Position numbers and translations under genes: made by a program. A stretch of 64,000 nt of DNA from Bacteroidota bacterium (lineage in GTDB: Bacteria > Bacteroidota > Bacteroidia > Cytophagales > Cyclobacteriaceae), in NCBI GenBank assembly GCA_018266055.1, contig JAFDYT010000006.1:1-64000 (forward strand). Reading direction: 5' to 3'. A model generated the notes under the pieces. That model was given only the letters and a program-made list of their open reading frames with translations. It had not been told where the DNA came from and made no database searches. Below are positions 62,932 through 64,000 of this stretch, piece after piece; position 1 is the stretch's first letter, and every line of letters begins with the position of its first letter.

Positions 62932-64000
62932 ATGAAATTAGTCGGTAAAACTATTTTGATCATCTCGCCCGAGCCTTGGGGTACTAATTTCGTATCCAAG
63001 CACCATTATGCGGTGCTTCTGGCAAAGAGAAACAATAAAGTCTTCTTTCTTAACCCGCCTCAGAAGAAACATACTAATCCGGTGGTTGAGGCGATCTCTG
63101 CCGTAGAAAATCTTTACCAGATAAACTATTCACCAAGGATTCAAGGAACTAACCGAATGCCCGTCTGGCTGAAAAATTATTTTCAGCGCATGGACATTCA
63201 ACGCATTATAAAAAAAATTCCTCATGCGCTTGACATTGTTTGGAGTTTTGATCCTTACCGGTTTCAAAACCTTCGGTCATTTCGCGCTGCCGTTTCTGTT
63301 TTTCATCCCGTTGATTTTTTCAATACCTCCCTTGAGTTTGAAGCGGCTAGCCGCGCCGATCTGGTTATATCGGTGTCGCGCGAAATATTGGCCAAGTATC
63401 CAAATCCACATAAATATTTTATTAATCACGGAGTAGGCGAGGTTTTTCTTACCTCAATTAAAGGCAAAAAAAATGATGGTAAGCTGCGCTGTGGTTATGT
63501 AGGCAATCTGCGCTCGTTTGGGTTAGATATACCCGCACTACTCAAAATTGTAAAAGAAAACCCTGAAATCGAATTTCACTTTATTGGCCCCAATGTAAAC
63601 AGCAACTTGGGTGGCTCAGCCAACGAAGAATTGGATGCGATGTTTACGCAGTCTAAAAATGTTATAGCTCATGGTTCACTTCGGCCGGAGGAAGTGGCCA
63701 CCCGAATTTCATCGTTCGATTTTTTTCTAATCTGTTACCGAGATAACCTTGGAGAGATTGCCAGCAACAGCCATAAACTTTTAGAATACCTAAGCACAGG
63801 CAAGGTGGTGGTGTCGTCGTGGATATCAACGTATGAATCAATGACGCCCCATCTTTTTGAGATGGTCAAGAATAACTCTGATTTGCCTTCTCGTTTCAAA
63901 GAGGTGGCCTCGCGACTCGACTTCTATAATTCAGAATCACTGCAAGAAACCAGAAAAGCCTTTGCGAACGACAACTCGTATGAAAAGCAGATCGAAAGAA
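62932..64000 (+). CDS. Glycosyltransferase, GT-B type (3' end outside window)
   Basis: Reading from the ATG at 62932 (MKLVGKTILIISPEPWGTNF), the frame stays open to the window edge, so the C-terminus is cut at about codon 356. Visible features include SKHHYAVLLAKRN near the start, DIVWSFDPYRFQN, a FHPVDFF segment, ADLVISVSREI, LRCGYVGNLRSFGLD at the start of the second Rossmann domain, FHFIGPN, IAHGSLRPEEVA, and SNSHKLLEYLSTGK with the usual C-terminal donor-site Glu. It is divergent from the GT4 gene and probably belongs to the same polysaccharide region. Confidence 0.88.
   Translation, partial: MKLVGKTILIISPEPWGTNFVSKHHYAVLLAKRNNKVFFLNPPQKKHTNPVVEAISAVENLYQINYSPRIQGTNRMPVWLKNYFQRMDIQRIIKKIPHALDIVWSFDPYRFQNLRSFRAAVSVFHPVDFFNTSLEFEAASRADLVISVSREILAKYPNPHKYFINHGVGEVFLTSIKGKKNDGKLRCGYVGNLRSFGLDIPALLKIVKENPEIEFHFIGPNVNSNLGGSANEELDAMFTQSKNVIAHGSLRPEEVATRISSFDFFLICYRDNLGEIASNSHKLLEYLSTGKVVVSSWISTYESMTPHLFEMVKNNSDLPSRFKEVASRLDFYNSESLQETRKAFANDNSYEKQIER

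Noticed and set aside
1-64000. tRNA, rRNA, IS or phage genes
   Set aside because: I found no cloverleaf, rRNA or transposase signal, and no integrase or attachment-like repeat pair. A search by tRNAscan or similar was not possible here.

Overview
The window looks like chromosomal DNA of a Bacteroidota bacterium, most likely from the Cytophagales or a related lineage. Evidence: type IX secretion (T9SS) cargo tails of both the Por/type A kind and the gliding-motility/type B kind, SprB repeats, a PorP/SprF-family protein, a DUF2851 protein, LytTR and TPR histidine-kinase regulators, a fused ThrA, promoters with the Bacteroidota -7 element TAnnTTTG, and almost no Shine-Dalgarno sequences. I see no tRNA, rRNA, IS element or CRISPR array. 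Base composition is even by eye, so there is no clear sign of recent transfer.

Layout. (1) Positions 1-9427, minus strand: a probable operon of exported proteins (HEAT-like protein, a 1560-residue unknown, an FN3 protein, and an SprB-repeat protein that runs off the left edge). (2) 9689-18603, minus: a second tight operon with a membrane-tailed exported protein, a 1218-residue FN3 adhesin with a T9SS tail, an exported caspase-like protein, two paralogues of an unknown family, a small exported protein and an SRPBCC protein. (3) 19006-22424: PAS histidine kinase, LytTR regulator (apparently frameshifted), SnoaL-like protein, AraC regulator. (4) 22629-33319: MltF-like transglycosylase, PglD-like acyltransferase, polytopic membrane protein, DUF2851, histidine kinase, PyrF, LolA, FtsK. 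(5) 33444-42315: TPR histidine kinase and LuxR regulator, then a 1620-residue FG-GAP type B T9SS cargo with its PorP/SprF partner and a small protein. (6) 42416-48488: universal stress protein, cation/proton antiporter, TonB, a small membrane protein, ECF sigma factor, SemiSWEET, a small protein, and a DUF4139 protein. (7) 48656-53547: thrABC preceded by a threonine/isoleucine-rich leader peptide and a terminator. (8) 53597-59124: Ldh-type dehydrogenase, small outer-membrane barrel, DivIC/FtsB protein, PKD-repeat T9SS cargo. (9) 59231-64000: surface polysaccharide genes (three glycosyltransferases and WecB).

The most notable signals are an E. coli-like threonine attenuator in front of thrA, an operon that joins a secreted caspase-like protein to a T9SS adhesin and an unknown paralogue pair, a LytTR gene split by a +1 frameshift at a CCC-TGA site, and several promoters whose -7 element ends 4-5 nt before the ATG, which predicts leaderless mRNAs. 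About half of the coding sequence is cell-envelope or surface related.
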